From Lachnospiraceae bacterium (GTDB lineage: Bacteria; Bacillota; Clostridia; Lachnospirales; Lachnospiraceae): a DNA stretch of 64,000 nt. Every line of letters starts with the position of its first letter. Within the stretch, counting starts at the first letter, position 1. Of the stretch, positions 1 to 8,768 are shown piece by piece. Under the pieces are notes generated by a model that saw nothing but the letters and a program-made list of their open reading frames with translations, did not search any database and had not been told where the DNA came from. Location: assembly GCA_900199595.1 (NCBI GenBank), contig FZRB01000002.1:1-64000 (forward strand), in the 5' to 3' direction. Made by a program: the position numbers and the translations under genes.

Positions 1-130
1 TTATTAGATTCTAAATACACTTTATTTAAGCTCCTTTTATATATTTACCACTGAATTAATTATATCATATTGAGACATCTTTTTCAATGAAAGATAGACG
101 ATTTATTATAGATTTTTAGAGCCCGTTAGT

Positions 131-171
131 GCGATTCATCCCCGCCTTAAAGAAGACGGAGTATTCTCGCT
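131..171 (+). mobile_element. IS200/IS605-like right-end hairpin remnant
   Basis: The plus strand reads GCGATTCATCCCC, an imperfect stem (CCGCCTT / AAGACGG with loop AAAG), then TATTCTCGC. From memory this is the layout of the right-end hairpin that follows tnpB in many IS200/IS605-family elements (GCGATTCATCC, stem, TTCTCGC). No tnpB or tnpA remnant is readable in the 130 bases to its left, so this is either the edge of an element lying mostly outside the window or a decayed or MITE-like copy. It directly abuts the broken coding region that starts at 401. Confidence 0.55.
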
Positions 172-401
172 TAGAATTGATAAAAACCGATATAGGGATT
201 ATTTATCGCATCGGTTGTTTCCTCATAGCTGATATCATCAGAAGAGAGTAATTCTCCTACGTCATGCTCCTGAACGCTCTCTGCTTTTACTGATAAATCA
301 TTCTCAAGGAAAGAAACAGAACTAATTAATGATGCAGACATAGCCAATGCAACAGATATGCTTACTATCTTATTTAGTTTTTTAAAACGAACTCCAAACA
401 T
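171..401 (-). pseudogene. Truncated secreted protein, N-terminal fragment
   Basis: A 76-residue ORF. Residues 1-40 form a signal peptide (basic KKLNK start, hydrophobic SVALAMSASLISS core, cleavage near VKAES). About 35 mature residues follow, ending in NPYIGFYQF. The stop codon lies at the junction with the IS200/IS605-like hairpin, which suggests a longer secreted protein was cut by an insertion or deletion. The NPYIGFY ending recalls the start of larger secreted domains in related bacteria, but that is from memory. An AGGGA ribosome site overlaps the TAG stop of the upstream gene, so it was probably translated as the last gene of that unit. A genuine small secreted peptide is the alternative. 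Confidence 0.5.
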
Positions 402-410
402 AAATTATCC

Positions 411-1484
411 CTATCTGTCAACCGGATGCTTTCCATATCCAACCCATCCGACCTGACCATCAGCAAAACCTTTCTTTCCATCCATTTTAAGCTTTATCCA
501 CTGATGCGTATACTGGTTCTCATTTACATGTGTCCATTTGTAATGCATGATTGTAAGTACTAGTCCAAGTGCACGTGTAGCACCTGCACAGGTATATTCT
601 TTCTTAATGAAAACTCCATATGGCGTTCTATAATCAGTTCCTTCAGATGTGTATTTACATCTGGCGCAAAAAGCAGATACTATAACAGCTGCTCGTCCAA
701 CCTTTTCAATATCCTTCAATTTTTTATTCTTGTAACCTGAACATTTTGCCACAAGCTTTGCTACTCTTTTTGCATCCGCATCTTTATCACCTGTTTTCTT
801 ATTAGGAATTTTGTAGCATTTGCCGTTATAAGCAATCATGTAATTCTTGTACAGACCACAATCAGCCATTACTCCATCCTTCATGAAATAATAACGATTT
901 CCATCAATCTTTTTAAACCCTGTCTGTATAACACCATTTTTATTCAGATAATATTTTGCCTTGTCATATGTTCTGAAACCTTTTTTCTGAAGAACCCCTT
1001 TCTTATTAAACAGGTAATTTTTCTTTTTTATCTTAGTTATACCAACTGCCATTTCTCCGGATTCCTGGAAATAATATTTATTTCCATTAATGACTGTCCA
1101 TCCGGTCTGCATCACTCCCTGCTCATCAAAGTAATAGGTTATATCTTCAATAGTTTGAAAACCTGTCAGTTTATTTCCGGAATCATCACAATAATAGGTT
1201 TTGCCCTCTACTGTATTCCACCCTTCGTAAAACTCATATTCTTCATTATCCTCTTCTTCAGAATACTCAGAATCAACATTTTCTTCGACATCTGAATTAA
1301 CGTCACCTGTTTTTAGATTTAATTCCTCGTTATACTTTGCCCAGCAGATAGCAAAATCATCTCCATTATTTGATGTGATCACTTCCGCTGCTTCAACCTG
1401 AGAGGCTGTCGCACCACAAAAAACAAAGGCAAATACAATTATCCAAGATAATAATATTCTTTTTTTATAAAATATCTCTACCAT
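411..1484 (-). CDS. Secreted cell-wall-binding-repeat protein with transglutaminase-like domain
   Basis: A 357-residue exported protein. Residues 1-33 are a signal peptide (basic start, hydrophobic WIIVFAFVFCGATAS, cleavage near QVEAAE). An acidic linker (about 50-88) leads into six tandem cell-wall-binding repeats (about 88-215) of the G-W/F-x-x-I-x-G-x-x-YYF type that tether proteins to wall polymers. The C-terminal domain (about 230-357) looks like a transglutaminase/papain-like fold: Cys299 in YTCAGATRALG, His327 in THQW and Asp342 in FADGQ are spaced like a Cys-His-Asp triad. Whether it is a peptidase, an amide-forming enzyme or a binding domain cannot be told. Its promoter presumably lies in 1485-1543, after the terminator of the upstream unit. 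Confidence 0.8.
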   Translation of the reverse strand: MVEIFYKKRILLSWIIVFAFVFCGATASQVEAAEVITSNNGDDFAICWAKYNEELNLKTGDVNSDVEENVDSEYSEEEDNEEYEFYEGWNTVEGKTYYCDDSGNKLTGFQTIEDITYYFDEQGVMQTGWTVINGNKYYFQESGEMAVGITKIKKKNYLFNKKGVLQKKGFRTYDKAKYYLNKNGVIQTGFKKIDGNRYYFMKDGVMADCGLYKNYMIAYNGKCYKIPNKKTGDKDADAKRVAKLVAKCSGYKNKKLKDIEKVGRAAVIVSAFCARCKYTSEGTDYRTPYGVFIKKEYTCAGATRALGLVLTIMHYKWTHVNENQYTHQWIKLKMDGKKGFADGQVGWVGYGKHPVDR

Positions 1485-1543
1485 ACCGAAGGACCCCTTT
1501 TATATATAAATAATAAAAATATCAGTTACCATTTGACAAAAAA

Positions 1544-1579
1544 CACTATCCACATTTTAGCATCAAAATATGGATAGTG
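1544..1579 (-). terminator. Rho-independent terminator, copy 1 of a duplicated hairpin
   Basis: A 36-nt inverted repeat with 9-bp outer arms CACTATCCA / TGGATAGTG and further A/T pairing inside. On the minus strand it is followed by TTTTTTG, so it terminates the unit ending with the gene at 1626. The same 36 nt recur exactly at 5367-5402. Confidence 0.85.
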
Positions 1580-1625
1580 CTATATTAATTTCTCTACTGT
1601 TTACAGTTTAAAAAACATGAAAATA

Positions 1626-4388
1626 TTACTTTATCTTAAACTTCAGTGTCTTCTTGTTTCCATTAGCATCAGTTACTACAAGCTTATTCCACTTATCCTT
1701 CTTAAGCTTCTTCTTATAGGATTTTAGCTTTAAGGTAAAGCTTATCTTTCCAGTCTTAACCTTTACTGCTTTTCCATTCAGGGTAATCTTCTTTATCTTG
1801 TCCTTATCCTTGATCTTAATCTTAGAAGATGCCTTAACCTTCGCCTTGTTCTTTATGCTGAATGTAGTCTTGTTGTCCTTCTTAGCCTCCGATGTCGGTG
1901 CTGCTGTAGGTGTAGCAACCGGCTGGTTTGTTGGTGTTACCACTACCGGTTGTTTCGTCGGTGTAGCTACTACCGGTTGTTCTGTACATCTTATTTCAGC
2001 AGGTTCAACTGTTGGTGTTTCATCAGGACCATCCGTAGGAGTCAATTCAGGGACTTCTGTCGGTATTCTTGTAGGTGTTGGATAAACATCATCAGGGGTC
2101 GGTGTACTGCTTGGTTCACCTGTAGGTTCTGATGTTGGTTCCTTCGTTGGTGTTATATCAGGTACAGTTGTTGGTTCTTCCGTTGGCGTTATACTAGGCA
2201 CAGCTGTTGACTCTTCCGTTGGTGTAACTCCTGGAGTCTCTGTTGGTTCAATTGTAGTAGTTGATGTAGGATTTAATGTAGGTGTTATACAAGGTGTCAC
2301 CGTCGGTTCTGCTGTTGGAACATTAATCATATGATAAACTGCCGTCGCAGTTACATTTCCTGCAGGCATTTCAAACTCAACATCATTATCATATATTGTG
2401 AATCCGTTTTTAAGTACCACATTATCTGAAAGATTCCAATAATCAAATTCATATCCGTCTTTCTCAGGTGCAGAAATACTTATCGGATCCTCTTCATATT
2501 TTTTCAGCGTTTCACCATTTACCTTTAATGAATACTTGGTCAAATGTACCGCAACATCATATACAACTTTATAATTCCCATCAGCAGTAGCCACAATAAC
2601 CTGGCATCTTCCCTCATCATATCCGATAACATAATCATCACTCACATACGCAACATAAGAATTCGTGGTAGTTATTGTTACATCCTTATCGCTTGCGTTA
2701 TCAGGAAAAATAGTATAATCAAGTTTCTCTCCTCTGCCAAGGCGAGCATGAATAAGAACCTTTTTTGTATCAGAAGTAATGCCTTCTACACGAACAGGTT
2801 CAAAGAAAAGCTTCGTTGATTTATAAAGACCGCCATTGGTTCCACCGGATGCTGTACATGCTGCATTCCACTCTTCTTCCGTGCCTTCAAACATTATGCT
2901 TTTTATACTTCCATATAGAAAAGCATTTTCATTTATATAAGTAACAGTCCGAGGAATGGACAGTGTCCCGATTTCAGAGCAGCTGAATGCAGCTCTACCA
3001 AGCTTCTCCAAACCGTTTGGCAGTTCCAGGCTTTCCAATTCCAGATTAGTTATTCCATAATCAGGTATTTCCTTTATAAGTGGTGGAAGTTTCAAAGAAC
3101 TGATCGGATTATATGAGAGAATATCTTTTCCTATGGTTTTTATTGTATCAGGAAGTTCTATCTCTTCTATCTTGCAAAATGCAAATGCGTTATCATCTAT
3201 TTCTCTTAGACCATCATTAAGCTTTATGCTTGTAAGACTTCCATGTTCAAAAGCATCTGAATTAATGATTTGTAGTGTATCCGGAGCTGTATAGCTTGTC
3301 AGTGACTTGCTTCCGGCCCAAAGAATACTTTTATTTTTATTATATAAACAATTATTATCCGACAAATAATAATTATTTTCAGGATCAACTTTTACTGTTT
3401 TAAAAACCTTTGAGTCAGTTAATACTGTTGGTCTGATATATTCAACTGTTTTGGGAACAGTCAGATTCTCAATACTTACATTCTGGAAAAATGCGTGCTT
3501 GTTATTTTCATATTTGGAAGGTTCTGATGAACCAAGTCCTTTGATAACTGTTCCATTTATTTCCTCAGGAATAACCAGCGTACTGTCAAATCCATCATAC
3601 TGAACTATATAGCCTTTATCATCAATCCAGAAAGCTCCAGGCTCAGGAGTAAGCTCATAGGATCCAACCTGTCCTATATAATACTCTCCATCACATAAAA
3701 TAATATTGTTATGGTGATTTAATCCTGCGCCTCCATAAAGGCCAACAAACCTTAATCCTGCCTTTATTCCGAGAAGCTTGCAGAAATAAGCAACAAGCTC
3801 TGACTCTGCTATACAGTCACCCATTTTATACATTTGCATCTTCCTTGCGGAAGCATATTTAGGAGAATATTCATAATTATCTGTAACATATTTAATTATA
3901 GCTTCAGCCTGCTGTTTCTGAGTCATTTCCGGAGTGATTATCTGTTCAAGTATACTTCCCAGCTGCTCATTCATCCATATATCTGTATAATCATGAGTGC
4001 TAAATGTATACTCCCTGGAATAACTGCCACATGTTACTTTAACAACACTCTGTCCCTCTTTATATATGTATCTGTCAGCAGTTCCTATACCCACACTGCT
4101 ATCAAGTTCCGGAGTGACTAATCCATCTGAAGAAACCTTAACATTAGTTCCCGAAATAACAGAATACTTCGGAGTTCCTTCGATATCACCTAACTGTATC
4201 TGATATGATGTTGGATATTCATCAGGAACACCATGTCCAATCCCCGTTTCATCACTTCCCTGGATAAAATACAGATCTATTATTTCCTGATCGTCAGTAG
4301 CTGCATATACGTTTGTAGTAAATGTTACACAAAACAACAATATAGTCAGTAATATTAGTTTTTTATTTTCCTCTTTTCTTAATTTCAT
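1626..4388 (-). CDS. Secreted transglutaminase-like, LRR_5, Pro-Thr stalk surface protein
   Basis: A 920-residue exported protein with a signal peptide (1-30). A transglutaminase-like domain spans about 140-245: Cys192 in MGDCIAE and His225/226 in LNHHNN fit the family, but where the catalytic Asp is expected the sequence reads YIGQVG, so the third triad residue seems absent. BspA-type leucine-rich repeats (LRR_5) follow at about 265-530, then Ig-like and InlB-type repeat regions (about 535-690), a Pro/Thr stalk of TPT/EPT units (about 695-830), and a very lysine-rich beta-type C-terminus (about 845-920). No LPxTG or transmembrane anchor is visible, so the basic tail may bind anionic polymers (inference). 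Its start lies 26 nt inside the end of the upstream gene, indicating translational coupling. Confidence 0.82.
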   Translation of the reverse strand: MKLRKEENKKLILLTILLFCVTFTTNVYAATDDQEIIDLYFIQGSDETGIGHGVPDEYPTSYQIQLGDIEGTPKYSVISGTNVKVSSDGLVTPELDSSVGIGTADRYIYKEGQSVVKVTCGSYSREYTFSTHDYTDIWMNEQLGSILEQIITPEMTQKQQAEAIIKYVTDNYEYSPKYASARKMQMYKMGDCIAESELVAYFCKLLGIKAGLRFVGLYGGAGLNHHNNIILCDGEYYIGQVGSYELTPEPGAFWIDDKGYIVQYDGFDSTLVIPEEINGTVIKGLGSSEPSKYENNKHAFFQNVSIENLTVPKTVEYIRPTVLTDSKVFKTVKVDPENNYYLSDNNCLYNKNKSILWAGSKSLTSYTAPDTLQIINSDAFEHGSLTSIKLNDGLREIDDNAFAFCKIEEIELPDTIKTIGKDILSYNPISSLKLPPLIKEIPDYGITNLELESLELPNGLEKLGRAAFSCSEIGTLSIPRTVTYINENAFLYGSIKSIMFEGTEEEWNAACTASGGTNGGLYKSTKLFFEPVRVEGITSDTKKVLIHARLGRGEKLDYTIFPDNASDKDVTITTTNSYVAYVSDDYVIGYDEGRCQVIVATADGNYKVVYDVAVHLTKYSLKVNGETLKKYEEDPISISAPEKDGYEFDYWNLSDNVVLKNGFTIYDNDVEFEMPAGNVTATAVYHMINVPTAEPTVTPCITPTLNPTSTTTIEPTETPGVTPTEESTAVPSITPTEEPTTVPDITPTKEPTSEPTGEPSSTPTPDDVYPTPTRIPTEVPELTPTDGPDETPTVEPAEIRCTEQPVVATPTKQPVVVTPTNQPVATPTAAPTSEAKKDNKTTFSIKNKAKVKASSKIKIKDKDKIKKITLNGKAVKVKTGKISFTLKLKSYKKKLKKDKWNKLVVTDANGNKKTLKFKIK
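1906..2330 (-). repeat. Coding Pro/Thr/Glu stalk repeats
   Basis: A degenerate run of units encoding variants of T-P-T-x-E-P-T inside the 920-residue surface protein. The DNA shows recurring GTTGGT and GTAGGT blocks (plus strand). Such stalks usually hold a binding domain away from the membrane; repeat number may vary between strains. Confidence 0.8.
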
Positions 4389-5334
4389 TTCTCACCGCTT
4401 TATATTTTTTTGATTTTATCTGCTTCATCAGAAGACCATACTCATCTTTTACTGTAAAACCACTGTTGCCAAACCAATATGTTACATTTATTCCGTTCTT
4501 TTCAACTCTGCCACCGTATTTTTTTACAACCTTGTTTATATTCTTATCAGACGATTTAATGAGCTTTCTATATTTAGACTCCATCTTGTATAGAGTCTTC
4601 ATGTAGTTTTTGTTATTTATTATACCTTCATATATTTCCGGCTCATTTTTTCTGGCATATTCAAGATATACCAGGGTGTAATAATAAAATTCTGCATATG
4701 CATTTTTATTAGTATTATTACTGTTGATATAGTATCTCCAATCCATCCCAGAATCAGCATATTTAGAAATATAAGGATATAACGAATTATTTGCGTGCAT
4801 CCCCCAGTAATAAGCCGAAAACTCATTCAATAATCCATAAACACCGGAAGTATTTGCAGACACATCAGATGTTTTATCTACATAGGTATCATACCTGAAG
4901 GTTCTGTATTTTTTAGGTATATGTTTTGTTGCTTTATAGGTTTTAAAAACCTTTGTTTCCGGCACGTAAATAGTCTTCTTATCACCGATGTAAAATGCAC
5001 GATTAAATCCGGAACCATCTCCGCCTGCATAACTCCAGACATGACAATGAAACTCTTCATGTACGGAAGTATCTACCACCTCAGTAATATTATTTCCATG
5101 TAGCATCCATGATGTAAAACTGTCACCCTTGGCCTTCTGGCTTTTCAGTATATAATATGCATCCTTATCATATACCTTCATAAGCTTCATAAGGTTTGAA
5201 TCCGACATTTTGCAATTAATAGACGGAGCTTTTGTTTTGGCTTCAACAGGGGTAGAAAACACTGTACTGATAATCATTGTAAACAATATTATCCAGGCAA
5301 CTATTATTCTTTTTTTATATAGTTTCTTTATCAT
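4363..5334 (-). CDS. Secreted HExxH putative zinc metallopeptidase
   Basis: A 323-residue exported protein with a signal peptide (residues 1-32, hydrophobic IIVAWIILFTMIISTVF, cleavage near VEAKT). HEEFH at residues 92-96 matches the HExxH zinc site, and Glu171 in LLNEFSAYYWG could be the third zinc ligand of a gluzincin. The distance of about 75 residues is long, so this ligand is only a candidate. No close family is recognised. It is the first gene of a two-gene unit with the transglutaminase-like LRR protein, whose start it overlaps by 26 nt, and its signal peptide resembles that of the protein at 411-1484 (KKRIIVAWII versus KKRILLSWII). Role inferred: processing or remodelling of surface proteins. 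Confidence 0.65.
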   Translation of the reverse strand: MIKKLYKKRIIVAWIILFTMIISTVFSTPVEAKTKAPSINCKMSDSNLMKLMKVYDKDAYYILKSQKAKGDSFTSWMLHGNNITEVVDTSVHEEFHCHVWSYAGGDGSGFNRAFYIGDKKTIYVPETKVFKTYKATKHIPKKYRTFRYDTYVDKTSDVSANTSGVYGLLNEFSAYYWGMHANNSLYPYISKYADSGMDWRYYINSNNTNKNAYAEFYYYTLVYLEYARKNEPEIYEGIINNKNYMKTLYKMESKYRKLIKSSDKNINKVVKKYGGRVEKNGINVTYWFGNSGFTVKDEYGLLMKQIKSKKYKAVRNEIKKRGK

Positions 5335-5366
5335 AATGATTTATTCCTTTTTCATAGATTAAAGAA

Positions 5367-5402
5367 CACTATCCACATTTTAGCATCAAAATATGGATAG
5401 TG
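5367..5402 (-). terminator. Terminator, copy 2 of the duplicated hairpin
   Basis: Identical over 36 nt to the hairpin at 1544-1579. It lies 35 nt after the stop of the autolysin gene. Its minus-strand tail is TTCTTTAAT, a weaker U-tract than copy 1. Confidence 0.75.
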
Positions 5403-5436
5403 CTATATTATTTCTATTTATTTATATCCTGATTTA

Positions 5437-8400
5437 CTATTTTATCTTTTTAATCAGCTCTACTATGTGATAGCCGTACTTCTCTGCTGTTGCCCAGCCC
5501 TTGCCATCAGGGTTTTCCTTGATTCCGAGATACTCTACATATTTAGCACATCCCCTGGTCACAAGCTTAAATCTCGGATCTACACATGTGTTCTTTAAAT
5601 CGTCTGTGCAGGCATATGCTTTAAGATGCTGTGTCTGAGCTCTCAGTCCTGTTCTTATATCCTTGAAGGATGCTCCTGCAGCTCCACCATCTGTTGCACC
5701 AAGTCCACCAAAATTGTACTGACTTATCTTAACCTGTCCGCCAAACTTAAGCCAGCCTGTTTCAAGCATTACCTGTGCATAGAGAACCTCTGCCTTAACT
5801 CCTTCAGCTTCTGCTTCTTCCTTAAGGATAGTGCAGAAGGTTTTTATATCTGCAGCCCCGCCTTTTTTAAGGCTTGCAGCAGGATAGGTTGCTCCCGAAG
5901 AATTATAATACTTGACCATATCATCAACTGTTATTGATGATGTACCCATTATAGTATATAACTCTTCTTTTTTCTCTTCAGTAGCTTTTTCAGTTGTACT
6001 CTCTGTGGTTTTCTCTGTTGTTACAGGTGCTGTTCCATCTGTCAGCACACCTGTAGCATCAAATATATATGCTACTCCGCCTATTGTCTGTGAACCTGTT
6101 ACATATTTATTATTACTTCCAAAATAATAAGTCTTACCATCAATTGTCTGCCATGAGTCATGTGCAAGCTTTCCATCTGCTGTAGCATAATACTTCTGTC
6201 CGTCCTGTGTTACCCATTTTGATTTTGAGAGAACACCCTTGCTGCTGAAATAATATTTTTCTTTACTAATTGTCTTAAGACCGGTCTGCATAGCATATTT
6301 CTTATCGAAATAATATGTCTTTCCGTTCTTAAGTGTTACAAATTCTTTCTTTGCTAAAGCACCGTTATCGGTTTTAAGATAAGCTTTATTATAATTATAT
6401 GTTGTCCAGCCTGTCTGCATTACTCCCTTCCAGTTGAAGTAATACATTTTCTTACTTATTTTGTTCCAGCCGGTCTTATATCCGCCGTTCTTAAGGAGGT
6501 AATATGTCTTTTTTCCTATCTTGGTAAAGCCGGTCTGCATAGCACCCTTCTTACCGAAGTAGTATTCAACACCCCAGATAGAATGCCAACCTTTAAGAGC
6601 CTTTCCATTAGACCAGGACATATAGTACTTTTTCTTGCCGTCCTTAATCCAGCCATACTGCATTACACCGTATTTACTGAAGTAATATGTATTACCCTTT
6701 ATCTCTTTTAATCCGGTTACCGCAGCTCCCTTGGATCCAAGATAGAATTTACTTCCGTTATCCCACATCCATTTTTTGGTAGCTACATATCCACCCTTGT
6801 TAAAGTAATACTTCTTTGTGCCTATGGTTCTCCAGCCCTTGGAATATCTCTTTCCGTTAGACTTGAAATAATATCTCTTTCCATTAATAACAAGCCAGCC
6901 CTTTGCCATCGCTCCGGTGTCAGTAAAGTAATACTTGGTCTTATTAACCTTCTTCCAGGCGGACTTAAGCATAGCACCATCGGTTTCAAAGTAGTACTTG
7001 TTATTGTCTATGGTTCTGAGACCGGTAAGTATATATCCGTCAGCACCGGCATAGTAGGTCTTTCCATCAACAGTAAAAAGTCCTGTTTTTAATGTACCAT
7101 TTTCATCATAATACATTTTCTTATCACCGGAGGTTACCCATCCCTTAAGACCGGTTCCACCGGATCTGTTATTCTTGATTGTTTCTATGCAGGCGATTAT
7201 TCCCTGCGCATCAGCAACTCCAAGAGCAGCTATCTTAGCATCTGTACTGAAGAACTTCTGACAATCAGACTTATTGGTCAGGAATCCATGTTCAACTATA
7301 ATAGCCGGAATACCATATTCCTTACAACGCTTTATAACACCATAATAATCAGCAAGAGACTTATCAGGATACTTTGTTCCATTTTCAGAATTTCTTATTT
7401 TATATCCTCTACTGGTCAGTCCCAGATTAACAAGTTTTACCAGAATAGCCTTGCCTGCCTCTTCACCAACAGTACGAACCTTAGTATTGTAATTAGTATT
7501 AGGGATATAAACCTCTACTCCCTTTGCAGTTGCAACTGCAGAATTACAGTGAAGACTTACAAAAAGATCTGCGGCTCTGTCATAGGCAAACTTACATCTT
7601 ACCCCCAGATCATCCATACTGTTATCTACATTATCCGTACGTGTCATATAAACAGTTATTGAAGCATTCTTCTCAAGCTCTGCCTTACATGCAAATGCGA
7701 TTTTAAGATTTATATCTCTTTCACAGTATGTTACACCATCCCATGTTGTTGAAGGTCCGCAAACACCGGAATCATTTCCACCATGACCCGGATCAAGTAC
7801 AACAACTATCTTTTCCGAATCAGCTGTAGTTCCCATACGATAAGATACTTCTTCTGAGATTTCACCGGCCAGCTTCTTTCCGGTACTTATTGTTATATCG
7901 CTGTTAAATCCGTTTACACCTATGGCATCTCCTGTCCTGAAGCTTTTTGAAAGATCCATAACTGAAGCATTGTTTTCAGCTATATCTCTGACACTTTCTG
8001 TTTCAGCAACTGTGGATTCATCCTCATCAACTATCCATGCATTAGGCTCTTCAGTAATAACTGTATTAACTCCAAATCTTGGAAGCATTTTATTATCATA
8101 GAAATACTCTTTGTACTCTTCTCCATCAGCAGTATAGTCGATGGAACTTATAAGATATTTGCCTGTGTATGATTCATCCGGAAAATCTGCATAGAAAAGA
8201 AGGCTGGTATCCATTATAGTATCAGCCTTCAGTTTCATTTCCTGATTAGTATCTTCGTTAAGCACAGTAAGAACAGCGTCTTCAATATTTACGCTGCCAT
8301 CACCCATATCAATAACTATGTATTTGCCATAGGAAGGTGTCTCAATATATGAATCCTCCACTACTGCAAAATTGATTCCAAGCTCTGACTCGGATACAAG

Positions 8401-8592
8401 CTCCATATCCGATTCTTCTTCAACATCAAATCTGTTTTCAATTTCCAGAGCATCCCCCACGGAGGCAGTGAATGCATCACCATTACCTGATGCATTCACA
8501 CCTCCTACGTAACCGGGCATAAGCCCTGAGAAAGTCACCAATATACTTAAAATCCCTGCTATAATACATTTGGCAGTTCTTGATTTGATCAT
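5437..8592 (-). CDS. Autolysin: N-acetylmuramoyl-L-alanine amidase, wall-binding repeats, glucosaminidase
   Basis: About 1051 residues from the ATG at 8592 (AAGGGG upstream; an in-frame TTG six codons earlier lies in the ribosome site). Signal peptide 1-34, then an N-terminal region of unknown fold. An Amidase_3 domain (about 260-475) carries the zinc and catalytic residues in LDPGHGG (His270), CERDI (Glu291), SLHCNS (His348) and IVEHGF (Glu434). About 18 cell-wall-binding repeats (about 483-870) and a Thr/Glu linker lead to a C-terminal glucosaminidase domain (about 900-1051) with catalytic-type Glu in LETGW and SQYNFGG. It should cut both stem-peptide amide and glycan bonds of peptidoglycan, in daughter-cell separation or turnover. 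It is monocistronic, between its own promoter/WalR-like box and a terminator. Confidence 0.93.
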   Translation of the reverse strand: MIKSRTAKCIIAGILSILVTFSGLMPGYVGGVNASGNGDAFTASVGDALEIENRFDVEEESDMELVSESELGINFAVVEDSYIETPSYGKYIVIDMGDGSVNIEDAVLTVLNEDTNQEMKLKADTIMDTSLLFYADFPDESYTGKYLISSIDYTADGEEYKEYFYDNKMLPRFGVNTVITEEPNAWIVDEDESTVAETESVRDIAENNASVMDLSKSFRTGDAIGVNGFNSDITISTGKKLAGEISEEVSYRMGTTADSEKIVVVLDPGHGGNDSGVCGPSTTWDGVTYCERDINLKIAFACKAELEKNASITVYMTRTDNVDNSMDDLGVRCKFAYDRAADLFVSLHCNSAVATAKGVEVYIPNTNYNTKVRTVGEEAGKAILVKLVNLGLTSRGYKIRNSENGTKYPDKSLADYYGVIKRCKEYGIPAIIVEHGFLTNKSDCQKFFSTDAKIAALGVADAQGIIACIETIKNNRSGGTGLKGWVTSGDKKMYYDENGTLKTGLFTVDGKTYYAGADGYILTGLRTIDNNKYYFETDGAMLKSAWKKVNKTKYYFTDTGAMAKGWLVINGKRYYFKSNGKRYSKGWRTIGTKKYYFNKGGYVATKKWMWDNGSKFYLGSKGAAVTGLKEIKGNTYYFSKYGVMQYGWIKDGKKKYYMSWSNGKALKGWHSIWGVEYYFGKKGAMQTGFTKIGKKTYYLLKNGGYKTGWNKISKKMYYFNWKGVMQTGWTTYNYNKAYLKTDNGALAKKEFVTLKNGKTYYFDKKYAMQTGLKTISKEKYYFSSKGVLSKSKWVTQDGQKYYATADGKLAHDSWQTIDGKTYYFGSNNKYVTGSQTIGGVAYIFDATGVLTDGTAPVTTEKTTESTTEKATEEKKEELYTIMGTSSITVDDMVKYYNSSGATYPAASLKKGGAADIKTFCTILKEEAEAEGVKAEVLYAQVMLETGWLKFGGQVKISQYNFGGLGATDGGAAGASFKDIRTGLRAQTQHLKAYACTDDLKNTCVDPRFKLVTRGCAKYVEYLGIKENPDGKGWATAEKYGYHIVELIKKIK

Positions 8593-8679
8593 CTGTAACC
8601 CCTTTTTCAACTATTCATAGTAAGATTATTTAACATATTTATGTCAACGCAATTATACGCATAGTAAAGTATAGGGTAT

Positions 8680-8708
8680 ATTATATATAAAATCAACTAT
8701 TATGTCAA
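8680..8708 (-). promoter_or_regulatory. Sigma-A promoter of the autolysin gene
   Basis: On the minus strand a perfect -35 TTGACA (8703-8708) and a perfect -10 TATAAT (8680-8685) are separated by exactly 17 nt, about 90 nt upstream of the ATG at 8592. It is the best promoter match in the window. Confidence 0.88.
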
Positions 8709-8715
8709 CTTATTT

Positions 8716-8742
8716 GTTACAAAAATATTACAAATTGTTACA
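8716..8742 (-). promoter_or_regulatory. WalR/YycF-like box upstream of the autolysin promoter
   Basis: Three direct TGTAA hexamers lie just upstream of the -35: TGTAAC (8737-8742), TGTAAT (8727-8732) and TGTAAC (8716-8721), with gaps of 4 and 5 nt. The proximal pair matches the known WalR consensus TGTWAH-N5-TGTWAH, and WalRK activates wall hydrolases in Firmicutes. Position and target both fit an activator site; binding is inferred. Confidence 0.6.
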
Positions 8743-8768
8743 AAACAATCTCAAAAACACAATATATT

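Noticed and set aside
1798-2132. Long plus-strand ORFs opposite the Pro/Thr stalk
   Set aside because: They mirror the repeat coding of the 920-residue surface protein (GV/GT-rich shadow translation), have no ribosome site and no recognisable domain.
1906-2330. Possible CRISPR-like or tandem-repeat array
   Set aside because: The repeats are short, degenerate and stay in frame with a Pro/Thr coding sequence; there are no regular spacers.
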